Of a stretch of 64,000 nucleotides of DNA, positions 6,474 through 14,652 are shown in pieces. The translations under genes were made by a program, and so were the position numbers. The notes under the pieces are model-generated. The model was not told the origin of the DNA and ran no database searches. It saw nothing but the letters and a program-made list of their open reading frames with translations. Numbering within the stretch: position 1 is the first letter of the stretch; the number at the start of each line of letters is the position of its first letter. Origin of the DNA: a virus; IMG/VR virus record IMGVR_UViG_3300045970_000455, positions 1-64,000 of that record. One strand, written 5' to 3'.

Positions 6474-6520
6474 CAAGCGCCACTAGATATTATTCGAGTT
6501 CTATAGTGGGTTCATCGACA

Positions 6521-6541
6521 GCATTTATAAATGCTTTTCTT
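6521..6541 (+). terminator. Possible plus-strand terminator inside the end of the opposing gene
   Basis: The palindrome GCATTTATAAATGC (6521-6534) is followed on the plus strand by TTTTCTTTT. It would stop transcription of the 6214-6450 gene, but the stem is short and AT-rich, and it overlaps the last codons of the 6525-7025 gene. Confidence 0.4.
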
Positions 6542-7025
6542 TTGATTCTTTACGCAACTTAACTAATGCAAGTTTCATTTCCATTTCGGTCTTAAATGGT
6601 CCTGCATATTCATATGCCTGCAATGTGCTATATTTTGGAGACATAGCTGGCATCCAGCTTTTCGGAAAGTTTAAGCAATAATACCCTGCACTGTAATATA
6701 CATCACTGGCCTGTTTCTTACTAAACAATGGCAGTTTATTGCCTGCTATAAACACCCCGTGCGGATTATCAAATTCAACAGGATATCCATTAATAAAGTA
6801 TTGCTTTTCTGTAGTTTCTTTTACAACTGTTTTGTCGATATTGCTAAACACATCTTCGTTGAAGAACTTGTTAACTTCTTTGCGATTTAAAAACTGCCGC
6901 TTGGCGCCGGATATCATTAAAATATATTTGTCTCGTACCTCGGTAAGCAATCCTATGCGCGAATCTTCCGTGTCGCTTATCACTAACCAGCTATTTTCAG
7001 TTATCGATTTTAAATGTACTTTCAT
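6525..7025 (-). CDS. Conserved hypothetical protein, 166 aa
   Basis: Starts MKVHLKSITENSWLVISDTEDSRIG. The N-terminal third looks like a small beta domain; the rest contains an aromatic-rich stretch (YYSAGYYCLNFPKSWMP) and a basic C-terminal helix. It lies 6 nt after the RNase H gene in the same transcription unit and ends at the terminator 6449-6473. I think related proteins occur in aquatic T4-like phages, but no function is known to me. Confidence 0.65.
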   Translation of the reverse strand: MKVHLKSITENSWLVISDTEDSRIGLLTEVRDKYILMISGAKRQFLNRKEVNKFFNEDVFSNIDKTVVKETTEKQYFINGYPVEFDNPHGVFIAGNKLPLFSKKQASDVYYSAGYYCLNFPKSWMPAMSPKYSTLQAYEYAGPFKTEMEMKLALVKLRKESKEKHL

Positions 7026-7031
7026 GTTACC

Positions 7032-8099
7032 TTATGTTGTTTCGTATTTAGATTTGAGTAAGGGCATAAACTGCTGTGCATTATTGCCTATCTTTGTCAG
7101 CGCCCACCTGCCACAGAATTTCATAAAAAATATGCCTATATCAACTGATGCTACATTTTTTCTACCTGTTGTTTCAGCTATTACAATAAGACATTCTTCT
7201 TTTATGTTATCAGGAATCTGCGACAAATCAATGAGCAACCTGTTTAGGTTATATTTATCTTTCACAATGTGCTCTTTTTCGTTGTGATCTATCCATTTCT
7301 GTAACATAAAGTTGTTCCAGTTATACCCTTTATTGTTATCATTATACGCTTCTCGAATGCCAACAGCAGTCTTTGTGCCCTTTTCACGCACACCGGGATA
7401 TGCGCTGAAAATGTTATCAGTCTTATCTCCGCGTATGCATTTAAGAAATAATGCATAGTTATACCAATCGGGGTCGCACACAAATGTTGGGTTAGGTTTT
7501 CCTACCTTGATCTTTGCTGTTGAATCGATTTTGAATTCCAACCGTTTTCCGTTATCATCGTGTATGCCGTCCCGTGTAATACGAATGTCTTTTATAGGAT
7601 CATATATGGTTAGGTTAGGTAACTTTAACAGTTGATAAAAGTCTGAGTCAGAACTAATAAGGATGTGAGTATCTTCGGGATGAGCCTCAATGAATACAGC
7701 AATCATATCATCAGCCTCGGTGTTAGGATTTCTTAACACTGTTATGTTAGTTTGCTGATCAATGAAGTCGACTAAATCGTCGTAAGCGCCCGTTAAAATT
7801 TCGCGGTTTTCTTGCTCTTTTTCAGTCATAGCATCGTAGATCTCCGCACGATTAGCTTTATACGCGGGATATACTTTTTTACGCCACGAATGGCCTTCTA
7901 AATAAAATACAGCATGATCGGCTTTGAATGTGGTCCATTCTTTTTTCATACTATACAGTATAAGATGTAACGCCATTCCTATAGCACTATCTATTCCGAG
8001 TGCAGGATTAGTCATTCTAATCTGCCTATGAAAAAGATTGGCGCCGTCGATATGCAGAAAGATTTTCTTTTTATTGATATTCATGTGACTACTTGACAT
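7032..8099 (-). CDS. rnh: RNase H / 5'-3' exonuclease of the T4 Rnh (FEN-1) family
   Basis: The 355-aa protein shows the flap nuclease signatures: FLHIDGANLF near the N-terminus, YKANRAEIYD, EADDMIA, SSDSDFYQLL and the helix-hairpin-helix entry KCIRGDKTDNI with PGV. These supply the metal-binding aspartates. In T4 this enzyme removes RNA primers from lagging-strand fragments at the replication fork. It is somewhat longer than T4 Rnh (305 aa). Two ATGs are possible (8097-8099 or 15 nt later); neither has a Shine-Dalgarno sequence, and the first lies only 14 nt after the promoter -10. Confidence 0.88.
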   Translation of the reverse strand: MSSSHMNINKKKIFLHIDGANLFHRQIRMTNPALGIDSAIGMALHLILYSMKKEWTTFKADHAVFYLEGHSWRKKVYPAYKANRAEIYDAMTEKEQENREILTGAYDDLVDFIDQQTNITVLRNPNTEADDMIAVFIEAHPEDTHILISSDSDFYQLLKLPNLTIYDPIKDIRITRDGIHDDNGKRLEFKIDSTAKIKVGKPNPTFVCDPDWYNYALFLKCIRGDKTDNIFSAYPGVREKGTKTAVGIREAYNDNNKGYNWNNFMLQKWIDHNEKEHIVKDKYNLNRLLIDLSQIPDNIKEECLIVIAETTGRKNVASVDIGIFFMKFCGRWALTKIGNNAQQFMPLLKSKYETT

Positions 8100-8113
8100 T
8101 ATACGGTTTATAT

Positions 8114-8142
8114 ATTATACTACACACTGGCTAAACTGTCAA
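8114..8142 (-). promoter_or_regulatory. Consensus sigma70 promoter
   Basis: On the minus strand TTGACA (8137-8142) and TATAAT (8114-8119) are separated by 17 nt, a perfect consensus. It drives rnh and the 6525-7025 gene, with a predicted leader of only about 7 nt. The remaining gap 8143-8213 shows no gene. Confidence 0.85.
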
Positions 8143-8213
8143 CGGAGGTTGTATCTGTTTTGTGTAACATTTGAGGTTACAGGATTCCATATGGATTCCT
8201 GCGCGGATTTCGA

Positions 8214-8846
8214 TTATGAATGGCCTTTTCTGTTATTTCCAATGGATTCCGAATTCCATCGCTTAACAGTTTCTAGATTGGCTTCCGAATCTGCAGAAAA
8301 GTTTCCTGTTCCATCGAACTCCTCTAAGGCTACGTTTCTACAGACTTCCATGAACCATTGGTTGACGATGCTGTCCGCAGTGAGTCCTTCGTACCCCTCT
8401 TTCTTCAGAGATTCTACAAACAACTCGTTCCAATCTAACTCGAAACTACCTTCAAGTGATTTCTTACCACCAAAGTCCATACTCAATACAGTGACCCATG
8501 GTTCACCTTTTAGCGTAGCGGAAGACTTAGCATACTCGAGTTCTGTAATAGAACCTTCTTGCTTTTGAAGGTCTATTAGTGCTTGTTCTCTTTCCGATTT
8601 GTCTTTAATCATTGCCACTAATGCGTGGTCATAGCCTGACTTATCTATCACACCTCTCTTTAACTCTAAATCAAGGTGTTTTCTATAATAAGTATCTTCA
8701 TCCATTTCGTCTTTAGATAACTCTAATAGTTTCTTTTCTAATACTAATCCGGTGAGTTCGTATTCTGCTTTTGCACGCTCACGTGCCTTTCCAGTCAACC
8801 CCCAACTATAGGGGTATAAAGAGAAGGGTATTATTTTTTTTGACAT
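8214..8846 (-). CDS. Hypothetical protein, 210 aa
   Basis: Begins MSKKIIPFSLYPYSWGLTG; residues 20-110 are strongly helical and charged (KARERAKAEYELTGLVLEKKLLEL and similar), and the C-terminal half contains a mixed region ending in a polar tail. AGGAATAAAACGCATA precedes the ATG. No domain recognised. A structural or scaffolding role would fit the helical content but is a guess. Confidence 0.65.
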   Translation of the reverse strand: MSKKIIPFSLYPYSWGLTGKARERAKAEYELTGLVLEKKLLELSKDEMDEDTYYRKHLDLELKRGVIDKSGYDHALVAMIKDKSEREQALIDLQKQEGSITELEYAKSSATLKGEPWVTVLSMDFGGKKSLEGSFELDWNELFVESLKKEGYEGLTADSIVNQWFMEVCRNVALEEFDGTGNFSADSEANLETVKRWNSESIGNNRKGHS

Positions 8847-8889
8847 TATGCGTTTTATTCCTATACTTAAAGTTTGTGTAACTTTCTGA

Positions 8890-8948
8890 GTTTCAGATTA
8901 AAATCTGAAACTGAATTTTAAAAATCCAAATCTGAGATATAAATCTGA
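8890..8948. repeat. Palindrome and clustered AATCTGA repeats upstream of the 8214-8846 gene
   Basis: GTTTCAGATT (8890-8899) and AATCTGAAAC (8902-8911) form a near-continuous palindrome. AATCTGA recurs in direct orientation at 8929-8935 and 8942-8948. The cluster fills the space between queE and the next gene. No T-run follows, so it could be an operator or mRNA structure rather than a terminator. Confidence 0.55.
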
Positions 8949-8957
8949 CCTCGTGAT

Positions 8958-9803
8958 TTATGTCGCCCATGCGTTGCGAAAAAGTGGAACCTGAAGCCTA
9001 TCGCTATACCTTAATCCATATCTCATTGCCATTAGTGCCACATTTTTATTATTTAATGTATATACGCTTTCTACTCCGCCCACTGGCATTAAATATACAG
9101 GTCCTTTAAATCCTGCACTGGTATACATGTCTATTGTTTTTAGTGCTTCCTGACAGTCATCCTCGGTGGCTATTACAAACTTCAGATAGGTATATCCTAT
9201 CTCTTGATATTGACGTATAATATCGGGGCGGATTGCTACAGCTCGATCTTCACCTGAACAACTAAGTTTTGGACTAACCGAAAATGTTAATGCTGACTGG
9301 TTTCGTCTTACATTTACCCAGTCTTTTAAAAAATAAACAAAACTTGTGTGTAACTCTTGTGTGCCGTTTGTTTCAAATGTTAGTTCTTTAAGCCCTATCA
9401 TCTCTGGCTGTCGTAATAAATCGGGATATGCTTTCTGCCACCCCAATAACGGCTCCCCGCCTGTGATTACAAGATGTTCATTGTTCCACTCGTTAAATGG
9501 TAATAGTTCCATCATCCGTTTAGCTATGCCAGATACTTCCATCATTGGGCTAAGGTCTTTAAATCGTGGATCCCAAGATGCATAACTATCACAACCTGTA
9601 GAAACTAACGGTAGTTCATTATAGATACGATATTTATTTGGATCGACTGATAATGCTTCAGTTGATTTTTCTCCTGCAGGCATTCCGAATCCCTTGCAAG
9701 AAAAATTGCAGCCGAATGTTCTTAAGAAGATACTTGGTACCCCCATAAACCGGCCTTCTCCCTGTATTGAGTAGAATAGTTCTGCTATTTTAATCTTCGA
9801 CAT
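8958..9803 (-). CDS. queE: QueE-like radical SAM enzyme (7-carboxy-7-deazaguanine synthase family)
   Basis: The 281-aa protein opens with ELFYSIQGEGRFMGVPSIFLRTFGC, the QueE signature, and has GGEPLL (residues 115-120) for SAM binding. QueE converts 6-carboxytetrahydropterin to 7-carboxy-7-deazaguanine, on the way to preQ0. The cluster cysteines are unusual: Cys32 and Cys36 (GCNFSC) are followed by GFGMP rather than the third cysteine; the likely third ligand is Cys71 in STGCDSYASWD. I recall the same arrangement in T4-like aquatic phage homologues. It overlaps the upstream 9790-10149 gene by 14 nt and shares its promoter at 10174-10202. Confidence 0.82.
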   Translation of the reverse strand: MSKIKIAELFYSIQGEGRFMGVPSIFLRTFGCNFSCKGFGMPAGEKSTEALSVDPNKYRIYNELPLVSTGCDSYASWDPRFKDLSPMMEVSGIAKRMMELLPFNEWNNEHLVITGGEPLLGWQKAYPDLLRQPEMIGLKELTFETNGTQELHTSFVYFLKDWVNVRRNQSALTFSVSPKLSCSGEDRAVAIRPDIIRQYQEIGYTYLKFVIATEDDCQEALKTIDMYTSAGFKGPVYLMPVGGVESVYTLNNKNVALMAMRYGLRYSDRLQVPLFRNAWAT

Positions 9804-10149
9804 TATGTACCTTTCTGAAATGTTCTACGTCTGCTACAGCATTTATTAATGTGCTTGCATAGTTAATAGCCTGTTGTCTCGTCATAACAATATCGGCTTC
9901 GTATTTAACGAACCCGTTTAACAATATATCTTTGGTTAATCGTAATCTATTAATAAATCCCGAAAAAGTCGGTGGTGTTTTTTGTGTGGTGTATGTTGTT
10001 ACTGTTACACCTGTACCGTCTGCTTCCACCCACACATCGTGACTGCAATCATCGCTACCGCAAGAGCAGACTACTTTATATGTCTTTATGTCTCCGTAAT
10101 CTCTGTGCAATAAAATTCCTTCTGCAGGCACTTGTATATGATCTATCAT
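9790..10149 (-). CDS. Hypothetical protein with a Cys/His metal-like motif, 119 aa
   Basis: The first third holds a compact CSCGSDDCSH motif (about residues 28-38), which could bind zinc. The rest is alpha/beta with a C-terminal helix (RQQAINYASTLINAVADVEHF). The ATG follows AAAAGGAAAAGA. It is the first gene after the promoter at 10174-10202 and runs directly into queE. Confidence 0.65.
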   Translation of the reverse strand: MIDHIQVPAEGILLHRDYGDIKTYKVVCSCGSDDCSHDVWVEADGTGVTVTTYTTQKTPPTFSGFINRLRLTKDILLNGFVKYEADIVMTRQQAINYASTLINAVADVEHFRKVHNVED

Positions 10150-10607
10150 TCTTTTCCTTTTAGCTTGTCTATTATTTTAGCAGCTCTCCATAGGAATGTC
10201 AAGTCTTCTGCAGTTATGGAACCCTTTTCTTCTGCCATCGAAATCATCTCTTCAAACACACTGTCTCTCATTCGTTGTTTAATACTGTATGTTATTTTTG
10301 CAGAAAGTTCGTAACCTAATACAAACGATTCACTTAACGCTTTTGCGGCCTCATCGATTTTTATACCATCGGCCCATTTAACTGTGCCGTCTTCCAATAT
10401 CCTTACTATTTCTTTACCTACTGGATCAGTGAATATGTTAGGACGTTGGGCCGAGGGCCATGATGAATTACTTATGCTGGTTGTGCCAGCTCCTATGCCC
10501 ATTGCAGAACCAATAGTGCCAATGGTGTATTGCTGGCCAGTGGTATAATAGGGTGTGGATGCTGCTGCGATTAATGGTGGGGTATATGGTAGATTCGTTA
10601 TTGCCAT
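10146..10607 (-). CDS. Hypothetical protein, 153 aa
   Basis: The N-terminal 60 residues are low in charge and rich in Gly, Thr, Ser and Pro (AAASTPYYTTGQQYTIGTIG); the C-terminal 90 are helical and charged. The middle, NIFTDPVGKEIVRILEDGTVKW, resembles a short beta element seen in phage virion-associated proteins. The 3' end contains the queE promoter and overlaps the next start (ATGA). Function unknown. Confidence 0.65.
   Translation of the reverse strand: MAITNLPYTPPLIAAASTPYYTTGQQYTIGTIGSAMGIGAGTTSISNSSWPSAQRPNIFTDPVGKEIVRILEDGTVKWADGIKIDEAAKALSESFVLGYELSAKITYSIKQRMRDSVFEEMISMAEEKGSITAEDLTFLWRAAKIIDKLKGKE
10174..10202 (-). promoter_or_regulatory. Sigma70-like promoter inside the 3' end of the upstream gene
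   Basis: On the minus strand TTGACA (10197-10202) and TAAAAT (10174-10179) are separated by 17 nt. It would transcribe the 9790-10149 gene and queE, so the queE unit can be expressed independently of the long upstream run. Confidence 0.65.
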
Positions 10608-10619
10608 TATGCACTCCTA

Positions 10620-10964
10620 TTATGGTGCGTAAGAAATAACAGCACCGTTTTCGTTATCTTCGCTAACCTCGACTTGAATTTTTCTATTAGGGTATTTACC
10701 AGAAATATATTCTATTAGCTCTTCCCCGAGCATTTCACAGCTCTTGTAATCGATATCCATTGTGCCTGCAGAGAACAATCCTTCGAGTTCTCTTTTAAAC
10801 AATATGAACTCCACATCCCTATCATTATGTGTCACACCAAGTGTTACAACAAAATGAAACATGTGCCTATGTGGATGTTGCAAGAATTCAACACCCTCCG
10901 GAGCAGCAGGATATCTGTGAATTCCTTCCTTCTGAAATTGTACGAATATACTTCTATCTAACAT
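10620..10964 (-). CDS. PTPS/QueD-like T-fold protein lacking the catalytic cysteine
   Basis: The 114-aa product has HPHRHMFHF (about residues 30-38), which resembles the zinc-binding H-x-H of 6-pyruvoyl-tetrahydropterin synthase / QueD, followed by VEFILFKRELEGLF and a VEVSEDNENGAVISY segment at the place of the QueD Glu motif. In bacteria QueD makes 6-carboxytetrahydropterin for QueE. No cysteine precedes the histidines, so the standard catalytic Cys is absent and activity is uncertain. Its position in the same gene run as queE and the DpdA-like gene supports a deazaguanine or pterin link. It overlaps the upstream stop by 1 nt. Confidence 0.55.
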   Translation of the reverse strand: MLDRSIFVQFQKEGIHRYPAAPEGVEFLQHPHRHMFHFVVTLGVTHNDRDVEFILFKRELEGLFSAGTMDIDYKSCEMLGEELIEYISGKYPNRKIQVEVSEDNENGAVISYAP

Positions 10965-11704
10965 TACTTCTTACCTTTTACTTTTGCATTTTTGCTTAAT
11001 GGATCGGTTGTTGCACCGTCGGCGTATGCTTCTGCTGCCACTTGTGGTGTCACCGTTTCTTTTACTTCTTCTTTTAAGGACGATGTTGGTGATACATCGA
11101 GCCCTAACTCACTATTATTTAGCTGTTCTTTAACTGGCTCATCAACAAGTACGGGTTCGGTTTGTTGTTTAACTGTATCAAACATAGGTTCCATTGGTGT
11201 TGGCTTGTCACCGTCAATCGACACAACTACACTATAATCCTGCAAAGCGGTATATTTATTGCTGTCGGTCACATCAGTAAAGTGCAAGCACCATAGTCCT
11301 TTTACATCTACGCTATCTTCCACGCTAACAGTAAGATTGGCATTAGATGTTTCGAGTTTAGGAATACTTATACTTAGCAGTGGTACAAACGTACGACACT
11401 GCCACACACCATTATTTAACATTCTTAACACAGTTTCGTGCTGATGTGCAGGATAGTTTAGTGTTACCCAGAATCCTTTATCTAATAATGCAGTTATAGT
11501 CTTATCCCATGTCTTATTTGCTGGATCAGCATCAAACGAGTTATTAGCACCGAGAAAAATATGAGTGGTTCTATGTTCTCTTGCATATTTTTCTATTGTT
11601 GCTGTATCTTGTTGTCCTACAACAAATAATGTTCTTTTAGAAAATGCTGGTGTGTTTGCAACTTCACCACCAACAAAGAATTGTGCGCTATTAGTTATTT
11701 TCAT
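10964..11704 (-). CDS. Paralogue A of a tandem pair, 246 aa
   Basis: Residues 1-150 are homologous to the next gene (11715-12200): both share TPAF-x2-(K/M)-(R/K)TLFV, an HI(F/Y)L-x-AN-x-SF segment, and a late GxWCL segment. The repeated fold appears alpha/beta. A low-complexity C-terminal tail (residues 165-246, rich in Glu, Val, Thr and Pro) ends in KNAKVKGKK and is missing from the paralogue. I do not know the function; similar proteins may occur in T4-like aquatic phages. Confidence 0.65.
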   Translation of the reverse strand: MKITNSAQFFVGGEVANTPAFSKRTLFVVGQQDTATIEKYAREHRTTHIFLGANNSFDADPANKTWDKTITALLDKGFWVTLNYPAHQHETVLRMLNNGVWQCRTFVPLLSISIPKLETSNANLTVSVEDSVDVKGLWCLHFTDVTDSNKYTALQDYSVVVSIDGDKPTPMEPMFDTVKQQTEPVLVDEPVKEQLNNSELGLDVSPTSSLKEEVKETVTPQVAAEAYADGATTDPLSKNAKVKGKK

Positions 11705-11714
11705 TATGTATCCT

Positions 11715-12200
11715 TTATTTTATATTCTCGTCATCTGCATATTCGTCCCAGTCTGTATATTTTTCGGGATCGGTTATATCTGATTTAGTTAGACACCACA
11801 CACCGGGATTTAAGCCCGCCGGGTCGTCTATTTTTACTATTACGTTATTTCCTATATCTGCTATATTAGTTATGTCAACTGTTATCATAGGAATAAATCT
11901 TGTATTGTTCCATACATCTGTATGTAATATATTCAATACGCTGTTATGATATGTCACGGGGTAGTCAAATGTAACAATATACCCTGCATACAACAATCCT
12001 GCCACTAATGTGTTCCAGTCATGTGCTGGATGAAAACTTCTATTTGCACATAGGTATATATGATTTATGCTGTTATCTGTGGCACGAATATGTATTTCGA
12101 TAAACGGTTGAAACTCTTGCACAAATAAGGTTTTCATCCCAAATGCCGGCGTCTTTTCCACCTCCATACCAATCATGTATGTTGTTCTTTTTTTGCCCAT
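11715..12200 (-). CDS. Paralogue B of a tandem pair, 161 aa
   Basis: Homologous to the 10964-11704 product over its whole length, including EKTPAFGMKTLFV, NHIYLCANRSFHP, a (F/L)-x-YP segment and GVWCL. It lacks the low-complexity tail. The start ATG 12198-12200 (MGKKRTTYMIG) is preferred over 12222-12224 because GGAAGAG precedes it. Tandem duplication is the simplest explanation; the divergence suggests distinct roles or a heterodimer. Confidence 0.65.
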   Translation of the reverse strand: MGKKRTTYMIGMEVEKTPAFGMKTLFVQEFQPFIEIHIRATDNSINHIYLCANRSFHPAHDWNTLVAGLLYAGYIVTFDYPVTYHNSVLNILHTDVWNNTRFIPMITVDITNIADIGNNVIVKIDDPAGLNPGVWCLTKSDITDPEKYTDWDEYADDENIK

Positions 12201-12227
12201 GAACTCTTCCCTGACTTCTTGCATAGC

Positions 12228-13064
12228 TTATTCTGCCTTTAATAGATTGTGCATTGTTGTAAATGTGTTGTTGATAAGATTTACCGGTTTAGATATATCA
12301 TATGTATCATCTGCAAATTCTTTAATAATCATATCTATGTTATCAGATAGCACAGTAGATGTTGGATCAAGATTAAATACAACACCCAATCCTGTTGGAA
12401 ATGTAGGTATGGTATAGAGTTTCAAGTCTGGCCTGTATTTTGCCAAGATAGGCATAATCTTCCATGTGTCGCCTGCCCAATATACTGTATTCCACGCTCT
12501 TGTTGCTGTAGCAGGAATAGCAGGAAATACATCATGCATAGCAATAACTGTATTCTTGCCAGATGATTTTTCTACGTTAATGAAATCTCGTAGAACTTGA
12601 TCATAATAGTGTAACCCGTCAATAAACGAAAAGTTAATACACCCTGTCCCGAACTCATTTACCCCTTCACAATCTTTTACATTATGATTAGAAAAGAAAT
12701 CATCGCTTGTTGTTTTAAAAATCTTTGCCCATGCATCGAACCCATGCACTATCTTTGGAGCAGGATCGATACCAACCGAATGTGTATCTACGTTTGCAAA
12801 CTGTAATGATTGCCCCGATTCAACACCGATTTCTAAATAGTTCTTAGGTTGTAGTGTTGTGTGAAACCACTTTAACCATTCTAAATATGTAGGGCCAGGA
12901 AACTTATTAATAGTAAGTTCATTATGAATGCCACGCTGAACCTCCATTAGTTCTTTATTCTGCGGATGCTTATCTAATAATGCGTCACACAATGTATCTG
13001 CACCAACAAAATCTCCCACTTTTATTTTATTTCTTATTACTATTAAGTTGTCTTCTATGTTCAT
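12228..13064 (-). CDS. Class I SAM-dependent methyltransferase (Methyltransf_24-like)
   Basis: The 278-aa protein has an N-terminal helical, TPR-like segment (residues 1-50), then YLEIGVESGQSL (76-87), matching the SAM-binding motif I, and SFIDGLHYYDQV (146-157), matching the acidic motif of the family used in glycan and natural-product methylation. HDVFPA follows. It sits beside a glycosyltransferase and upstream of queD/queE-like genes. Target unknown: sugar, protein or a modified base are all possible. Confidence 0.75.
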   Translation of the reverse strand: MNIEDNLIVIRNKIKVGDFVGADTLCDALLDKHPQNKELMEVQRGIHNELTINKFPGPTYLEWLKWFHTTLQPKNYLEIGVESGQSLQFANVDTHSVGIDPAPKIVHGFDAWAKIFKTTSDDFFSNHNVKDCEGVNEFGTGCINFSFIDGLHYYDQVLRDFINVEKSSGKNTVIAMHDVFPAIPATATRAWNTVYWAGDTWKIMPILAKYRPDLKLYTIPTFPTGLGVVFNLDPTSTVLSDNIDMIIKEFADDTYDISKPVNLINNTFTTMHNLLKAE

Positions 13065-13072
13065 TTTATGCC

Positions 13073-13231
13073 TTATACTAATTCTTCTACTACGCCTAAT
13101 ATTTCTGCAACAACAAACATTGTTCCGGCAAAAAATAAGTTACCTACTGCAAGATTACAGCCTGCTATAATGCGAATAGCACTTTTCACCAAACTAATGC
13201 GTTGGTGTAGCTTTGGATCCGGTGTCTTCAT
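13073..13231 (-). CDS. Small hydrophobic protein, 52 aa
   Basis: ATG 13229-13231 (MKTPDPKLHQ) follows AAAGGAAAAATATTGAA, which decides the start over upstream in-frame codons inside the glycosyltransferase gene. Residues 17-50 are hydrophobic and contain Gly and Cys, consistent with one or two membrane-spanning helices. It begins 1 nt after the glycosyltransferase stop. Function unknown. Confidence 0.6.
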   Translation of the reverse strand: MKTPDPKLHQRISLVKSAIRIIAGCNLAVGNLFFAGTMFVVAEILGVVEELV

Positions 13232-13232
13232 T

Positions 13233-14411
13233 TCAATATTTTTCCTTTGATACATATTTTCTATAGTCGTTTGTGTTTCTTGCCCATTCTTCTCCAACGC
13301 CTTCAAACACATCAAGCGTACGGTCGATTGTGCCATTTTGCCAATCACTAACTGCACCTGTTTTATATCTCGATGGATTAACAAACATTTTTTCTAATCT
13401 TTCTACCGCATCATCTATGCTCCACGGTATATACATATTATCTGCATTATTAGCAAATACCTCTGGAAAACTTCTATATGCTGGATATAATGTTAGCGTG
13501 CCCAATGCATCAGCTTCACTCACTGTGTTACTTACCCAATCTTGCAATGCACAGTTAAATAAAACGGTACTGTCTGCAAGTAATGCATAGTAGTCATTCT
13601 TCTTTAATCCTGTATAAACCTTAAAGTTTGCAGAACCACTATTTTCTAAATACTTTGCAAAATCTGTGTTATTTTTGTTATTGCTCTTTAGTTTAGGATG
13701 CCCACTAAACACGGCAAACTCCACATCAGGTCTAATCTTGTTAAACTTTTGAGCAAGCTGCATATAAAATTCTGGTTGCTTCTCATCGTCCCATCTTGCT
13801 GCAAAACCAACACGCTGTTCGCGTGATGTGATAGGTTTGAGATATGGTACGCGACTTATAACTTCTTCTTTACCGAACGGTAATCCAGTTACATAAATAG
13901 GTGCCTTAAATCCTGCAATCCGTAAATGCGATACCATTTCTTCGCTTGCTACAAGAATGCCGTCGACAAAAGAATCAACCATTTGTTCGAAAGGTCGCAT
14001 CCATCTAAACATTCCTTCGCGATTTACAAAGTCGTCGGGGTCTATACTCTGTGCAAGACACCTAACATATACCTTTGGTTTGAACTTACGCGGAACTTGA
14101 TCCATGATGTAAGGTAACGATTCCATTCCGGGTGTAAACATATCTTCGAAGAATACAACATCTTGACTTGTTACCCTACCTTCTTTCATTAGTTCTATTA
14201 GATTTGCCATCTGTGTCATACTATAGTATGTCCTACCATGTGCATCTAATACACTGCCTGTAACAATCTTTTTATCTGTGGTAAGTTCGGAACCTAACAC
14301 AATCTGATAATCAACGCCTCTGCGCTTAAACACTCGTTCGTTCCAGTCGCCGAGTTGTAAAGAATAACGAGCCTCATATTGCTCCAATCCCATATAAAAT
14401 AGTTTTCTCAT
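13233..14411 (-). CDS. GT-B glycosyltransferase (GT4-like)
   Basis: The 392-aa product has a two-lobed layout. The N-lobe includes VFFEDMFTPGMESLPYI and ILVASEEMVSHL; the C-lobe starts near RVGFAARWDDEKQPEFYMQLA (about 215) and ends with TVLFNCALQDWVSNTVSEADALGTLTLYP, the position of the nucleotide-sugar-binding E-x7-E type motif (here S-EADALG). This fits a retaining GT-B enzyme acting on a nucleotide sugar. In phages such enzymes decorate DNA bases or virion glycans. Its location between a methyltransferase and a DpdA-like gene suggests base hypermodification, but this is inference. Confidence 0.75.
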   Translation of the reverse strand: MRKLFYMGLEQYEARYSLQLGDWNERVFKRRGVDYQIVLGSELTTDKKIVTGSVLDAHGRTYYSMTQMANLIELMKEGRVTSQDVVFFEDMFTPGMESLPYIMDQVPRKFKPKVYVRCLAQSIDPDDFVNREGMFRWMRPFEQMVDSFVDGILVASEEMVSHLRIAGFKAPIYVTGLPFGKEEVISRVPYLKPITSREQRVGFAARWDDEKQPEFYMQLAQKFNKIRPDVEFAVFSGHPKLKSNNKNNTDFAKYLENSGSANFKVYTGLKKNDYYALLADSTVLFNCALQDWVSNTVSEADALGTLTLYPAYRSFPEVFANNADNMYIPWSIDDAVERLEKMFVNPSRYKTGAVSDWQNGTIDRTLDVFEGVGEEWARNTNDYRKYVSKEKY

Positions 14412-14421
14412 AGTTTCTTTC

Positions 14422-14652
14422 TTAAAGGTGTTTTATGACATACACTAATGCGTCTTCACTGTTTATTATAGCAGTTTCTTTAGAATATACACGATATTCA
14501 TCTATATATTTAATCGCAGGTACAGGAACAACATGTATCATTTTATTATTAAGTTTTATTACCTTGCATATTTTGATGGTGTTGTGACGTGCTGCTACCA
14601 CATACATACCTACACGAACTTGCACACCTAATATATCAAAATGTTCAGTCAT
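14422..14652 (-). CDS. Hypothetical protein, 76 aa
   Basis: From ATG 14650-14652 the product MTEHFDILGVQVRVGMYVV looks like a small all-beta (SH3-like) fold with alternating hydrophobic strands (NTIKICKVIKL, KMIHVVPVP). A longer in-frame start at 14679 lacks any ribosome-binding site. It overlaps the upstream gene by 8 nt. No family recognised. Confidence 0.6.
   Translation of the reverse strand: MTEHFDILGVQVRVGMYVVAARHNTIKICKVIKLNNKMIHVVPVPAIKYIDEYRVYSKETAIINSEDALVYVIKHL

Noticed and set aside
7250-7260. TATTTATC (minus-strand GATAAATA) as a late promoter
   Set aside because: It is in the middle of the rnh gene with no downstream start at a sensible distance.
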